This document shows positions 31,688-39,846 of a DNA stretch of 64,000 bases, piece by piece (the stretch's first letter is position 1; the number at the start of each line of letters is the position of its first letter). The stretch is from the NCBI RefSeq assembly GCF_001428805.1, contig NZ_LMIS01000001.1:744001-808000 (forward strand). The letters run 5' to 3'. Position numbers and translations under genes: made by a program. The DNA is from Aeromicrobium sp. Root236 (GTDB taxonomy: Bacteria > Actinomycetota > Actinomycetes > Propionibacteriales > Nocardioidaceae). The notes beneath the pieces are model-generated. The model made no database searches and was not told where the DNA came from. It worked only from the letters and a program-made list of their open reading frames with translations.

Positions 31688-31711
31688 CGTAGTTCTTAGG
31701 TTCTCGGTGGC

Positions 31712-31730
31712 TTAGGTAAGCGCGACCTAA
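31712..31730 (+). promoter_or_regulatory. DtxR/IdeR iron box
   Basis: TTAGGT (31712-31717) and ACCTAA (31725-31730) form a 19-bp palindrome matching the DtxR/IdeR box TTAGGTTAG-C-TAACCTAA. A further half site, TTAGGT, lies at 31696-31701. The box ends 2 nt before the -10 hexamer TACGAT (31733-31738), so iron-loaded repressor would block transcription of the permease. Confidence 0.8.
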
Positions 31731-31745
31731 GTTACGATCGAGGAT

Positions 31746-32618
31746 GTGTTCGCCAACCTCCTGATCGGTCTCCGCGAGGGCCTCGAAGCCAGCCTGATCG
31801 TCAGCATCCTGATCGCGTACCTCGTCAAGACCAAGCGTCGTCACGAGATCCGCTACGTGTGGCTCGGAGTCGCCGCCGCGATCGTCCTCGTCGTCGCGGT
31901 CTTCACGTTCGTCACGATCGCGTTCGAGTCGCTGTCGTTCCGCGCGCAGGAGGGCGTGGGTGGCACGCTGTCGATCCTCGCCGCGGGCCTGGTGACCTGG
32001 ATGATCTTCTGGATGCGTCGCACGGCTCGCGGCCTCAAGAAGGAGCTCGAGGGCGAGATGGCCTCGGCCGTCGCGCTCGGCAACGGTGCCATCGCGCTCG
32101 TCGCGTTCCTCACCGTCGGCCGCGAAGGGCTGGAGACCGCGGCGATCATGTGGAGCACGATCGCCAACGCCTACTCGCCGCAGCCGTTCATCGGCGCCAC
32201 GCTCGGCTTCATCATCGCGATCCTGCTCGGCATCGGCATCTACCGCGGCGCGATCAAGGTCAACCTCGGCAAGTTCTTCACGATCACCGGCTTCCTGCTG
32301 ATCATCGTGGCAGCGGGCGTGCTGGCGTACGGCGTGTACGACCTCCAGGAGGCCGGCTTCCTGCCCCGCCTGACCGGCGACGTCGGCAGCATCAGCCACC
32401 TGGGCAACGCGATCTTCGACATCTCGTCGACGATCCCCAAGGACAGCTGGTACGGCACGCTGCTCAAGGGCACCGTCAACTTCCAGCCCGATCCGTCGTG
32501 GCTGCAGGGCATCTGCTGGGCGGCGTATCTCGGTGTCATCCTGCCGCTCTACCTGCGCAAGCCCGCAGCGTCGCCCGCCCCGGCGGCTCAGCCGACGAGC
32601 ACGTCCGCGCGCCTGTAG
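31746..32618 (+). CDS. efeU: FTR1/EfeU-type iron permease
   Basis: 290 residues, seven hydrophobic segments, with the two REGLE iron-binding motifs (R10-E14 in GLREGLEASL; R126-E130 in VGREGLETAA). It moves ferric or oxidised ferrous iron inward. No efeO or efeB follows, so partners must be elsewhere or absent. GTG 31746 is leaderless after TACGAT. Its last 31 nt overlap the 3' end of the opposing AraC-type gene. Confidence 0.9.
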   Translation: MFANLLIGLREGLEASLIVSILIAYLVKTKRRHEIRYVWLGVAAAIVLVVAVFTFVTIAFESLSFRAQEGVGGTLSILAAGLVTWMIFWMRRTARGLKKELEGEMASAVALGNGAIALVAFLTVGREGLETAAIMWSTIANAYSPQPFIGATLGFIIAILLGIGIYRGAIKVNLGKFFTITGFLLIIVAAGVLAYGVYDLQEAGFLPRLTGDVGSISHLGNAIFDISSTIPKDSWYGTLLKGTVNFQPDPSWLQGICWAAYLGVILPLYLRKPAASPAPAAQPTSTSARL

Positions 32619-33538
32619 TCCGACGGCCGCAGGCCGTAGACCCGCTTGAACGCGACGCTCAACGCGTAGCCGTTGGCATATCCGACCTCGCGGGCCACCG
32701 CGTCGACGGTCGATCCGCCCCGCGCCAGCAGATCCGCAGCGACGGCGAGCCGCCAACCGTTGAGGTAGGCCATCGGCGTCTCCCCCACCAGCTCGCTGAA
32801 CCGTCGGGAGAAGGTCGCCCGCGAGACTCCGGCGATGCGGGCCATCTGCTCGACCGTCCATGCCGCCGCCGGCTGGTCGTGCATCGCCTTCATCGGCGGC
32901 CCGACGACCGGATCGGCCAGCGCCTGGTACCACGCAGGCGCCGGGCTTTCGTTGAGCTCGAGCCAGTCGCGCAGCGCGGTCAGCATGAGGACGTCGAGCA
33001 GCCGGTCGAGAATCGCCTGGCTGCCGGGACCAGCACGACGCAGCTCGTCCACCGTGAGGTCGAGGATGGGGCACGGGCGGCCGTCGCCGGGCACGACGAG
33101 CACCGTCGGGAGCGCCGACAGCAGCCGGTCGGACAGCCGGCCACGCACCTGGTAGCGCCCAGTGAGCATCGCTGCGGTCCCCGCTCCCGGCTCGTCCAGC
33201 ACGTGCGACCCGAGTCTCACGTCGTCCGCGACGTCGATCCCTCGGTGGTCGCGGCACTCGTGGACGCCCGTCACCATGACGGTCGGATCGCCGCCGCAGA
33301 GCTCCTGGTCGCTCACGACGACGTCCTCGGCGCCGACCAGGACCACGAAGTCCTTGGCCGCGATCGGCACCGGCGGCTCGGCGCCGACATGCACCCACCC
33401 GCTGCCGTGCAGCAAGGTCACCAGGGTCAGGCCGGAGGTGTCCTCGAAACGCACCGACCACGGGCCGGACAGCACGTCCCGGTCGAACAACGCACCGTTG
33501 GACCGCATCTCCAGCAGCAGTCGGGTGATCACGTCCAC
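32588..33538 (-). CDS. AraC-family regulator with cupin-type sensor
   Basis: 316 residues. N-terminal cupin_6-like sensor (VRFEDTSGLTLVTLLHGSGWVHV, DFVVLVGAEDVVVSD) and C-terminal double HTH (WTVEQMARIAGVSRATFSRR, VGETPMAYLNGWRLAVAADLL, VGYANGYALSVAFKRVYGLRPSDYR). GTG 33538 is chosen because TACGCT ends 6 nt before it on the minus strand; ATG 33574 is an alternative. It is divergent from the oxidoreductase at 33630 and in this family usually activates or represses that neighbour. Confidence 0.88.
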   Translation of the reverse strand: MDVITRLLLEMRSNGALFDRDVLSGPWSVRFEDTSGLTLVTLLHGSGWVHVGAEPPVPIAAKDFVVLVGAEDVVVSDQELCGGDPTVMVTGVHECRDHRGIDVADDVRLGSHVLDEPGAGTAAMLTGRYQVRGRLSDRLLSALPTVLVVPGDGRPCPILDLTVDELRRAGPGSQAILDRLLDVLMLTALRDWLELNESPAPAWYQALADPVVGPPMKAMHDQPAAAWTVEQMARIAGVSRATFSRRFSELVGETPMAYLNGWRLAVAADLLARGGSTVDAVAREVGYANGYALSVAFKRVYGLRPSDYRRADVLVG

Positions 33539-33629
33539 TGCCCCAGCGTAGCTGGTCGTGAGACGCAGAAACATCCATTCGCGCGTCCGTGCCATTCTCC
33601 GCGTCACGGTCGGCCGGTCCAATGGAGAC

Positions 33630-34676
33630 ATGACCAACGACATCGCCAGATCCGCTAACCCGTCCACCATCCCCGCCACGTCGCGTGAGATCCGGCTGGC
33701 CTCCCGTCCCGAGGGACCGCCGACGGCCGAGACGTACGAGCTCGTCGAGGCCGAGGTGCCGGCCCTTCGACCCGGCCAGGTCCTCGTGCGCAACACCCTC
33801 ATGTCCGTCGATCCCTACATGCGGGGCCGCATGAACGAAGGACCGTCCTACATCGCGCCGTTCGCGGTCGGCGAGCCCCTCGAGGGCAGCGCTGCCGGCC
33901 AGGTCGTCGCCTCCGCGGATGCCGACATCCCGGTCGGCGCCGAGGTCGTGCACTTCGCCGGGTGGCGTGAGCTGTCGGTGCTCGACCGCGGCGCGGCCAC
34001 CGTCATCGACACCTCGTCGGCCCCGGCGAGCGCCTACCTCGGCCCGCTCGGCACGACCGGCCTGACGGCCTACCTCGCCCTGACGCGCTTCGCGCCGGTC
34101 GAGGCCGGCGAGACGGTCTTCGTGTCCGCAGCGGCCGGAGCCGTGGGCAGCGTGGCCGGGCAGATCGCCCGGCTCCTCGGTGCGGGGAGAGTCGTCGGCT
34201 CGGCCGGCGGTGCCGAGAAGGCCCGCCGGCTGGTCGACGACTTCGGTTTCGACGCCGCCATCGACCACCGGGCCGGAGACCTGCCGGGACAGCTCGCGGC
34301 CGCGGCGCCGGGCGGCATCGACGTCTACCTCGACAGCGTCGGCGGCGACCACCTCGAGGCGGCGATCGGAGCCATGCGCGACCACGGGCGCATCGCGCTC
34401 GTGGGTGCGATCAGCGGCTACAACTCCGACGACCAGGTTCCAGGGCCCCGCAACCTCTACGAGGCGGTCAAGAAGCGCATCACCCTCCGAGGAATGATCG
34501 TCTCCGACCACTTCGACGCGTTCCCGGAGTACCTCGAGCACGCTGTCCCCTGGCTCGCATCGGGACAGCTGCGCACCGCCGAGACGGTGGTCGAGGGGCT
34601 CGAGCGCGCGCCGGAGGCACTGCTCGGCGTCCTCGACGGGACGAACGTCGGCAAGATGCTCGTCCGCATCAGCTGA
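33630..34676 (+). CDS. NADPH-dependent medium-chain oxidoreductase (zinc-free, alkenal/one reductase type)
   Basis: 348 residues. SVDPYMRGRM near the N-terminus, the nucleotide-binding VFVSAAAGAVGSVAGQIARLLG, and FDAAIDHRAGDL; no structural or catalytic zinc cysteines. This is the leukotriene-B4-dehydrogenase / curcumin-reductase group, which reduces activated C=C bonds with NADPH. Divergent from the AraC regulator with 91 nt between starts, so probably its target. Confidence 0.88.
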   Translation: MTNDIARSANPSTIPATSREIRLASRPEGPPTAETYELVEAEVPALRPGQVLVRNTLMSVDPYMRGRMNEGPSYIAPFAVGEPLEGSAAGQVVASADADIPVGAEVVHFAGWRELSVLDRGAATVIDTSSAPASAYLGPLGTTGLTAYLALTRFAPVEAGETVFVSAAAGAVGSVAGQIARLLGAGRVVGSAGGAEKARRLVDDFGFDAAIDHRAGDLPGQLAAAAPGGIDVYLDSVGGDHLEAAIGAMRDHGRIALVGAISGYNSDDQVPGPRNLYEAVKKRITLRGMIVSDHFDAFPEYLEHAVPWLASGQLRTAETVVEGLERAPEALLGVLDGTNVGKMLVRIS

Positions 34677-34741
34677 GACACGCCCGAAAAGACTCTTGCT
34701 CGTCATCCGCCAGGGGTTGGCCGGGCGGTTACGGTTGACGC

Positions 34742-34780
34742 ATGACCGGAGGGATTCCGCGGGGGGCGATGCCGACGTGA
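34742..34780 (+). CDS. Leaderless 12-codon upstream ORF
   Basis: ATG 34742 encodes MTGGIPRGAMPT and its TGA (34778-34780) overlaps the GTG start (34777) of the next gene by 4 nt. TACGGT at 34730-34735 ends 6 nt before this ATG, the same layout as many leaderless genes in the window. It may be translated to couple initiation of the downstream gene. Sequence-only inference. Confidence 0.4.
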   Translation: MTGGIPRGAMPT

Positions 34781-35367
34781 ACGAGTTCAAGCGACCGTCG
34801 TTGCCGGGCTCTGCCCTGTTCGAGGCCCAGGCCGACGGCGCCGATCCCGCCGAGATGGCAGCCGCCGGTCACCGCATCGCCACGTTGCTGGTCCGTGGGC
34901 CGCGGACCGGTGACGACCAGGGCCTCGTCGACCGCGTGCTGCACCTCGCCGACGAGGAGGGACTCGGCGTCATCGCCGACCTCTGGTCGCACGCGGCCGC
35001 CGACAGTCTCGCGGGCGCGCTCTGGCGGCTCTACCTGTTGCGGACCTGGGTCTACCGCCAGCCTGAGCAGGCGGCACGCGAGTTCGGCGCCGGCAAGGCG
35101 TACGCCCCCGTGCACGAGGTGCTCGCGGGGGTCGTCGATCCCCCGGGTCCTGAGGAGGTCATCGCGCTGGTCGACACGGTCGTACGCGGCATCGTCGGCG
35201 ACGACTTCGACGTGACGCTCGACCGGGCGGCGGCATTCGCACACATCGTCGGCGTGGGCCGGGCGCAGCTCGACAGCGGCGATCCACAGAGCGCGGCGAA
35301 GCTGGTCGACACCGCGGTGCACCTGCGCCGCGCCGCCGAGCTCGAGCGCTCCGCCCGCCTGCATTGA
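34777..35367 (+). CDS. Helical cytoplasmic protein, unknown function
   Basis: 196 residues from GTG 34777 (NEFKRPSLPGSALFEAQADG). Nearly all helical, rich in Ala, Asp and Glu, without membrane segment or recognised motif; LADLWSHAAADSLAGALWRLYLLRTWVY and the final LVDTAVHLRRAAELERSA are its most distinctive parts. Homologues in other actinobacteria are sometimes labelled DNA-binding, which I cannot support. GGGGGG 11 nt upstream is a poor ribosome binding site; coupling to the mini-ORF is likely. Confidence 0.65.
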   Translation: MNEFKRPSLPGSALFEAQADGADPAEMAAAGHRIATLLVRGPRTGDDQGLVDRVLHLADEEGLGVIADLWSHAAADSLAGALWRLYLLRTWVYRQPEQAAREFGAGKAYAPVHEVLAGVVDPPGPEEVIALVDTVVRGIVGDDFDVTLDRAAAFAHIVGVGRAQLDSGDPQSAAKLVDTAVHLRRAAELERSARLH

Positions 35368-35394
35368 TCTGAATCACACGCCTGCCGAGGTGAC

Positions 35395-35422
35395 TTGAGT
35401 TGCGCCGCTGCTCGGTTAGGCT
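35395..35422 (+). promoter_or_regulatory. Promoter for the candidate structured RNA
   Basis: TTGAGT (35395-35400), 16-nt spacer, TAGGCT (35417-35422). Predicted transcription start near A35428. No plus-strand coding region begins in the next kilobase. Confidence 0.55.
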
Positions 35423-35427
35423 GGTGC

Positions 35428-35509
35428 ACGCGTCGGGCTGTGGTAGCCCCGGGTCCCAACATTAGCCGCTTCGAGCGGCCACGCGCCGTGAGGCGCTTCC
35501 CAGCCCGGC
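35428..35509 (+). ncRNA. Candidate structured non-coding RNA
   Basis: Begins 6 nt after TAGGCT. Outer helix GTCGGGCTG (35432-35440) with CAGCCCGGC (35501-35509), 8 of 9 pairs; hairpin GCCGC-TTCGA-GCGGC (35465-35479); hairpin GCGCC-GTGA-GGCGC (35483-35496) with a GNRA loop. GGGCT-GTGGT-AGCCC (35435-35449) is an alternative hairpin that competes with the outer helix. It lies between the 3' ends of two genes facing each other, so it is not the leader of either. I recognise no Rfam class. Confidence 0.45.
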
Positions 35510-35525
35510 GCGACCCTCCACCGAG

Positions 35526-36497
35526 TCAGCGCCGCGGCGCGAACGTCGTGTAGGACTGGGCGGGACGCCCGATCTCCGACAGCTCGTCGAGGTCCTCGGC
35601 GGTCGGGGTCCACTCGCCGGCAGCCGCGTTGGCCGCGATCTGCTCAGGCTTCGTGGCACCGGCGATGACGCTGGACACCGCAGGCTGCGCCGCGAGCCCG
35701 CCGATCGCGAGCTCGAGGATCGAGATGCCGCGTGCCTTCGCGAAGGCCTCGAGCGCCTCGATGCGGTCCCAGTCGGCCGTCGCAAGGCGTTCGGACTGGA
35801 CTGCCAGCCGCGTGCCCTCCGGAGCCTGCTGCTCGCGCTGGTACTTGCCGGTCAGCAAGCCGTACGCGAGCGGGAAGTAGGGCAGCACCCCGACGCCCAG
35901 CTCGAGGCAGGCGGGGACGAGCTCGGTCTCGGCCGTGCGGTTGTAGAGCGAGTACTCGTTCTGCGCCGTCACGAACCGCTCGAGCCCCTTGGTGCGGGAC
36001 ACCCAGTCGGCGTCGACCGCCTGCCAGGCCTGCAGGTTGGAACTGCCGATCGCGCGGACCTTGCCCTCCTTGACCAGCTCGGTCATGGCCCCGAGCGTCT
36101 CCTCGACCGGCGTGGACGGGTCCGGCGTGTGCAGCTGGTAGAGGTCGATGTGGTCGGTGCCGAGCCGCTTCAGGCTCGCCTCGACGGCCGTCCGCACGTA
36201 CGCGGGAGCGCCCCGCCGGCCGCTGTCGTCACCGTTGACGCCCTGCATGTCCATGCCGAACTTGGTCGCGATGACGACCTCGTCGCGGCGACCCTGGAGT
36301 GCCTCGCCGAGCAGCTGCTCGCTCTGCCCGGTGCCGTACACGTCAGCGGTGTCGAAGAACGTGATGCCGTGCTCGAACGCGGCGTCGACGACCGCTCTGG
36401 TCTGCTCCGCGTCGATGCGGGTGCCGAACGCGTTGCACCCCACACCCACGGTCGAGACGGTGATGTCGCTGGATCCAAGGGTTCGCTGGCTGCTCAT
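35526..36497 (-). CDS. Aldo/keto reductase
   Basis: 323 residues, TIM-barrel NADPH oxidoreductase. TFFDTADVYGTGQSEQLLGEAL holds the catalytic Asp and Tyr, VVIATKFG the Lys, YQLHTPDP the His; the C-terminal SSVIAGATKPEQIAANAAA binds NADPH. It belongs to the YajO/YghZ-like branch with broad carbonyl substrates. TAGGCT 6 nt before the ATG on the minus strand marks leaderless expression. Confidence 0.92.
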   Translation of the reverse strand: MSSQRTLGSSDITVSTVGVGCNAFGTRIDAEQTRAVVDAAFEHGITFFDTADVYGTGQSEQLLGEALQGRRDEVVIATKFGMDMQGVNGDDSGRRGAPAYVRTAVEASLKRLGTDHIDLYQLHTPDPSTPVEETLGAMTELVKEGKVRAIGSSNLQAWQAVDADWVSRTKGLERFVTAQNEYSLYNRTAETELVPACLELGVGVLPYFPLAYGLLTGKYQREQQAPEGTRLAVQSERLATADWDRIEALEAFAKARGISILELAIGGLAAQPAVSSVIAGATKPEQIAANAAAGEWTPTAEDLDELSEIGRPAQSYTTFAPRR

Positions 36498-36561
36498 GCA
36501 TCCAGCCTAGGCAGGCGCTGGACGCGGCCGGCCGCCGTCCCACCTCACGTACACTCGCCAG

Positions 36562-36906
36562 ATGTTCCCGAGGCCCGCAGCGCGCAGGACAGCCGCTGCC
36601 CTGACGGCGGCGCTGGTCGCCGTGCTCCTCGTGACGTTCGGCGGGCCGACCCACGCGTCGGCCCAGCGCTCGACGGTGTCGGGTGTGAGCCATGCCGGTT
36701 CGGCGGTCAAGGCCGCCCGCACGCAGCACGTCGTCCCGCCGGCCTCGCACCACCAGACGCCGCTGCACCTCGACCTCGCAGCCACGCTGCCGAGCACCGC
36801 TTCAGACGTACGCCCGGCGGCTGCCCTGGCGGCCGCCGACACCTTGGTCGTACGCACGGGACGTGACCTCGTCACGCCCACCGGACGGGCGCCGCCGGCT
36901 CTCTGA
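36562..36906 (+). CDS. Small secreted protein
   Basis: 114 residues. Signal peptide (RRTAAALTAALVAVLLVTFGG, cleavage after THASA near 33) then about 80 residues rich in Ala, His, Thr and Val with no cysteine and no recognised fold. Leaderless start after TACACT (36550-36555). The secDF gene starts 61 nt after its stop, so they may share a transcript. Function unknown. Confidence 0.6.
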   Translation: MFPRPAARRTAAALTAALVAVLLVTFGGPTHASAQRSTVSGVSHAGSAVKAARTQHVVPPASHHQTPLHLDLAATLPSTASDVRPAAALAAADTLVVRTGRDLVTPTGRAPPAL

Positions 36907-36967
36907 GCCCGCGCCAACCCACCCGTCCCTCCACGCCGTCATCGGCGTGTTCCACGAAAGCTGTCCC

Positions 36968-39268
36968 ATGTCATCCCGTGCACCCTTGTGGCGCGCCGTC
37001 GCCGCGTTCGCCGTCGTCGCCATCTCCCTAGCCCTCGCCCTGACGAGCTCGGCCAAGCTCGGCCTCGACCTCAAGGGCGGCACCCAGATCGTCCTTCAGG
37101 CCAAGGACTCCGACCGCGCCAAGGCCGACGCCGAGTCGACCGATCGCGCCCTCGGCGTGCTGCGCGGTCGCGTCGACGCGCTCGGCGTCGCCGAACCGAC
37201 GCTCGCCCGTTCCGGCGACACGCGCATCATCATCGAGCTGCCCGGCGCGCAGGACCCGCGTGAGGCCGCCAAGGTCATCGGGCAGACCGCGCAGCTCTCG
37301 TTCCACGAGGTCCTCCGTGTGCCTGCGGAGGGCGAGAAGGCTGCCAAGGGCGAGCAGCTCCTGCCGGACGAGAGCGGCGCCCCCGTCATCATCGGCAAGC
37401 CGTTGCTGGACGGCACCGGGGTCAAGGACGCGACGGCGGAGACGGAGCAGCAGGGGCTCGGCGAGTGGGTCGTCGGTGTGCAGTTCAACGGCGCCGGAAG
37501 CGGCGGCTGGAAGCAGCTCGTGGCCGACGCCTGCGCCAACACCGCGGCGGGCAACCGGGTCGCGATCGTGCTGGACGACAAGGTCATCTCCTCCCCCGGC
37601 GTCGTGTCCCAGCTGTGCAGCTCCGGCGGCGGCAGCAGCACGCAGATCCAGGGCAGCTTCTCGCAGGAGTCGGCCAAGGACCTGGCGGTGCTGATCAAGG
37701 GCGGCGCGCTCCCCGTCGAGGTGGAGATCGTCGAGCAGAGGACCGTCGGCCCCACGCTCGGCAAGGTGGCGATCGACGCCTCGATCGAGGCCGCGATCAT
37801 CGGCATCATCCTCACGGGACTGTTCATCATGTTCGTCTACCGGCTCGTCGGTCTGCTGGCGACGGTCGCCCTCGGCGCGTACGCCCTGATCTCGTACGGG
37901 CTGCTGGTGTGGCTCGGCGCGACGCTGACCCTGCCCGGACTCGCCGGGTTCGTGCTGGCGATCGGCCTGGCGATCGACGCCAACGTGCTCGTCTTCGAGC
38001 GAGCGCGGGAGGAGTACGCCGAACGTACGGCCGCGGGCTTGTCTCCCGCGCTGAGCACCGGGTTCAACAAGGCCTGGTCCGCGATCATCGACTCCAACGT
38101 CACGACGTTGCTCGCGGCAGCCCTGCTGTTCTTCTTCGCGTCGGGCCCGGTCAAGGGCTTCGGCGTCACGCTGTCGATCGGCGTCGTCGCGTCGATGGTC
38201 TCCGCGCTCGTCGTCGCCCGGGTGCTGAGCGAGTGGGCGGTGCGCCGGGCGTACGTGCGCAAGCGGCCAGGGATCAGCGGGCTCGCCGGCACCGGCCGTA
38301 TCCGGAAGTGGTTGACCGAGAACGGCCCCGACCTCATGAAGCGCAGCGGCACGTGGATCGCGGTGACCGCCGTCGTGGCGGTGCTCTCGATCGGCGGGAT
38401 CGTGGCGCGTGGGCTCAACCTCGGCGTCGAGTTCACCGGCGGGCGGCTGCTGGAGTACTCGTCCTCGAAGGAGGTCGACGTCGACGAGGCCCGTGACGCC
38501 GTCGGCGCGGCCGGGTTCCCCAAGGCCGTCGTGCAGTCGTCGTCGGGCGAGGACGGCAAGGAGAACATCACCGTCCGCGTCGACGACATCTCCAACGACC
38601 AGGCGTTCGAGATCGAGGAGGCGCTGTCCGGGATCGCCGGCGGCGTGGAGAAGGAGCGTGACGAGCTCGTCGGCCCGAGCCTGGGCAAGGAGCTGCGCGA
38701 CAAGGCATTGATCGCGTTCGGCATCGCGATCGCGGCGCAGATGATCTATCTCGCATGGCGGTTCCGGTGGACGTACGCGGCGGCGGCGGTGCTCTCGATG
38801 TCGTCGGTCGTGCTCACCGTGGTCGGCGTGTTCGCGTGGTGGGGCAAGCCGATCGACGGCGTCTTCCTCGCCGCAGTCCTGTCGATCATCGGCCTCGCGG
38901 TCAACGACACGATCGTCGTGTTCGACCGCATCCGCGAGCACACGCGCGAGAACCGCAAGCGGCCGCTACGTGAAGTCGTCAACGAGGCGATCCTGCAGAC
39001 CATCCCCCGCACGATCAACACGGGGCTCGGCGCGATGTTCATCCTGGCTGCGCTCGCGGTGCTGGGTGGCGACTCCTTGACGGACTTCGCGATCGCACTG
39101 CTGCTCGGGCTGTCGGTCGGCATCCTGTCGACCATCTTCACGGCATCCGCGCTCGCCGTGGTGCTGGAGGAGCGCTGGCCGTACGACCCCTCCGACCCGG
39201 CGAAGCGGGTCATCGATCCGTACGCGAACGTCGACGACGGCCGGTCGACGTCGGGCGCGGTCGTGTAG
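36968..39268 (+). CDS. secDF: Fused SecDF protein-export membrane protein
   Basis: 766 residues, SecD half then SecF half in one chain. LGLDLKGGTQIVLQ and LRGRVDALGVAEP (SecD P1 domain), GFVLAIGLAIDANVLVFERAREE (SecD helix 4/RND motif), then GVEFTGGRLLEY and VNDTIVVFDRIREHTRENRKRP (SecF). It uses the proton gradient to pull exported proteins through SecYEG. Actinobacteria normally carry separate secD and secF by ruvABC, so this one-piece copy at a different locus is probably an additional paralogue. The gene has no ATG-proximal ribosome binding site that I can see. Confidence 0.92.
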   Translation: MSSRAPLWRAVAAFAVVAISLALALTSSAKLGLDLKGGTQIVLQAKDSDRAKADAESTDRALGVLRGRVDALGVAEPTLARSGDTRIIIELPGAQDPREAAKVIGQTAQLSFHEVLRVPAEGEKAAKGEQLLPDESGAPVIIGKPLLDGTGVKDATAETEQQGLGEWVVGVQFNGAGSGGWKQLVADACANTAAGNRVAIVLDDKVISSPGVVSQLCSSGGGSSTQIQGSFSQESAKDLAVLIKGGALPVEVEIVEQRTVGPTLGKVAIDASIEAAIIGIILTGLFIMFVYRLVGLLATVALGAYALISYGLLVWLGATLTLPGLAGFVLAIGLAIDANVLVFERAREEYAERTAAGLSPALSTGFNKAWSAIIDSNVTTLLAAALLFFFASGPVKGFGVTLSIGVVASMVSALVVARVLSEWAVRRAYVRKRPGISGLAGTGRIRKWLTENGPDLMKRSGTWIAVTAVVAVLSIGGIVARGLNLGVEFTGGRLLEYSSSKEVDVDEARDAVGAAGFPKAVVQSSSGEDGKENITVRVDDISNDQAFEIEEALSGIAGGVEKERDELVGPSLGKELRDKALIAFGIAIAAQMIYLAWRFRWTYAAAAVLSMSSVVLTVVGVFAWWGKPIDGVFLAAVLSIIGLAVNDTIVVFDRIREHTRENRKRPLREVVNEAILQTIPRTINTGLGAMFILAALAVLGGDSLTDFAIALLLGLSVGILSTIFTASALAVVLEERWPYDPSDPAKRVIDPYANVDDGRSTSGAVV

Positions 39269-39284
39269 CCGCTAGCGTGTGGGG

Positions 39285-39779
39285 ATGACGTCGACACCGC
39301 CGGAACCGCCCGAGTCCGACAGCAACGAGCCGACCGTCCCACTGGAGGATGGTGAGCCCGACTACGGCCGGGTCAACCAGCCGCCACCCCCGCCGCCCGG
39401 GTATGGCACACCGCCGCCACCTCCGGGCTACGGCACGCCTCCGCCGGGCTACGGTCCCCCGCCGGGCTATCAGCCGCCGCCCGGTGGCTACCCGCCGCCC
39501 GGATACGCGTACGGCGCCCACGCCGGCGCTCCGTGGGGTGTGCACCCGGTGACGGGTGTGCCGTACTCCGACAAGCAGAAGCTCATCGCCGGGCTCCTCA
39601 ACATCCTGCTGCCCTTCGGCATCGGTCGGTTCTACACCGGCGACACCGGCACCGGCGTGGCGCAGCTGCTCGTGGCGATCTTCACGTGCGGCATCGGGTC
39701 ACTGTGGTCGTTGATCGACGGCGTCCTCATGCTCACCGGTGAGCCGAACGACTCCCAGGGTCGTCCGCTGCGACCGTGA
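39285..39779 (+). CDS. TM2-domain protein with Pro/Gly/Tyr-rich N-terminus
   Basis: 164 residues. Residues 30-80 are PPPPGYGTPPP-type repeats; a TM2 domain follows (SDKQKLIAGLLNILLPFGIGRFYTGDTGTGVAQLLVAIF..GSLWSLIDGVLML), two helices joined by a short turn. The function of TM2 proteins is unknown. ATG 39285 is preferred to the nearby GTGs because TAGCGT (39273-39278) ends 6 nt before it. A very similar Pro/Gly/Tyr N-terminus is on the unrelated membrane protein at 51555. Confidence 0.85.
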   Translation: MTSTPPEPPESDSNEPTVPLEDGEPDYGRVNQPPPPPPGYGTPPPPPGYGTPPPGYGPPPGYQPPPGGYPPPGYAYGAHAGAPWGVHPVTGVPYSDKQKLIAGLLNILLPFGIGRFYTGDTGTGVAQLLVAIFTCGIGSLWSLIDGVLMLTGEPNDSQGRPLRP

Positions 39780-39846
39780 CGGCGGTTGTCCACAGCCGCT
39801 GCTGAGGGGCTGACAGAACCGGACGCGTTTCGGTAGTTTCTCGGGC

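Noticed and set aside
31641..34790. Very long open frame on the minus strand (1049 codons)
   Set aside because: It runs antisense to the iron permease, AraC and oxidoreductase genes, has an Arg/Asp/Gly-rich composition without domains, and is a GC-bias shadow of real codons.
35428..35509. SAM-IV, ydaO or SRP RNA
   Set aside because: None of their conserved core strings is present, and no plus-strand gene follows that such a riboswitch would control.
36692..36967. N-terminal extension of SecDF to an upstream start
   Set aside because: The extra 92 residues are an Arg/Ser-rich out-of-frame reading of the small secreted protein gene; SecDF families begin near ATG 36968.
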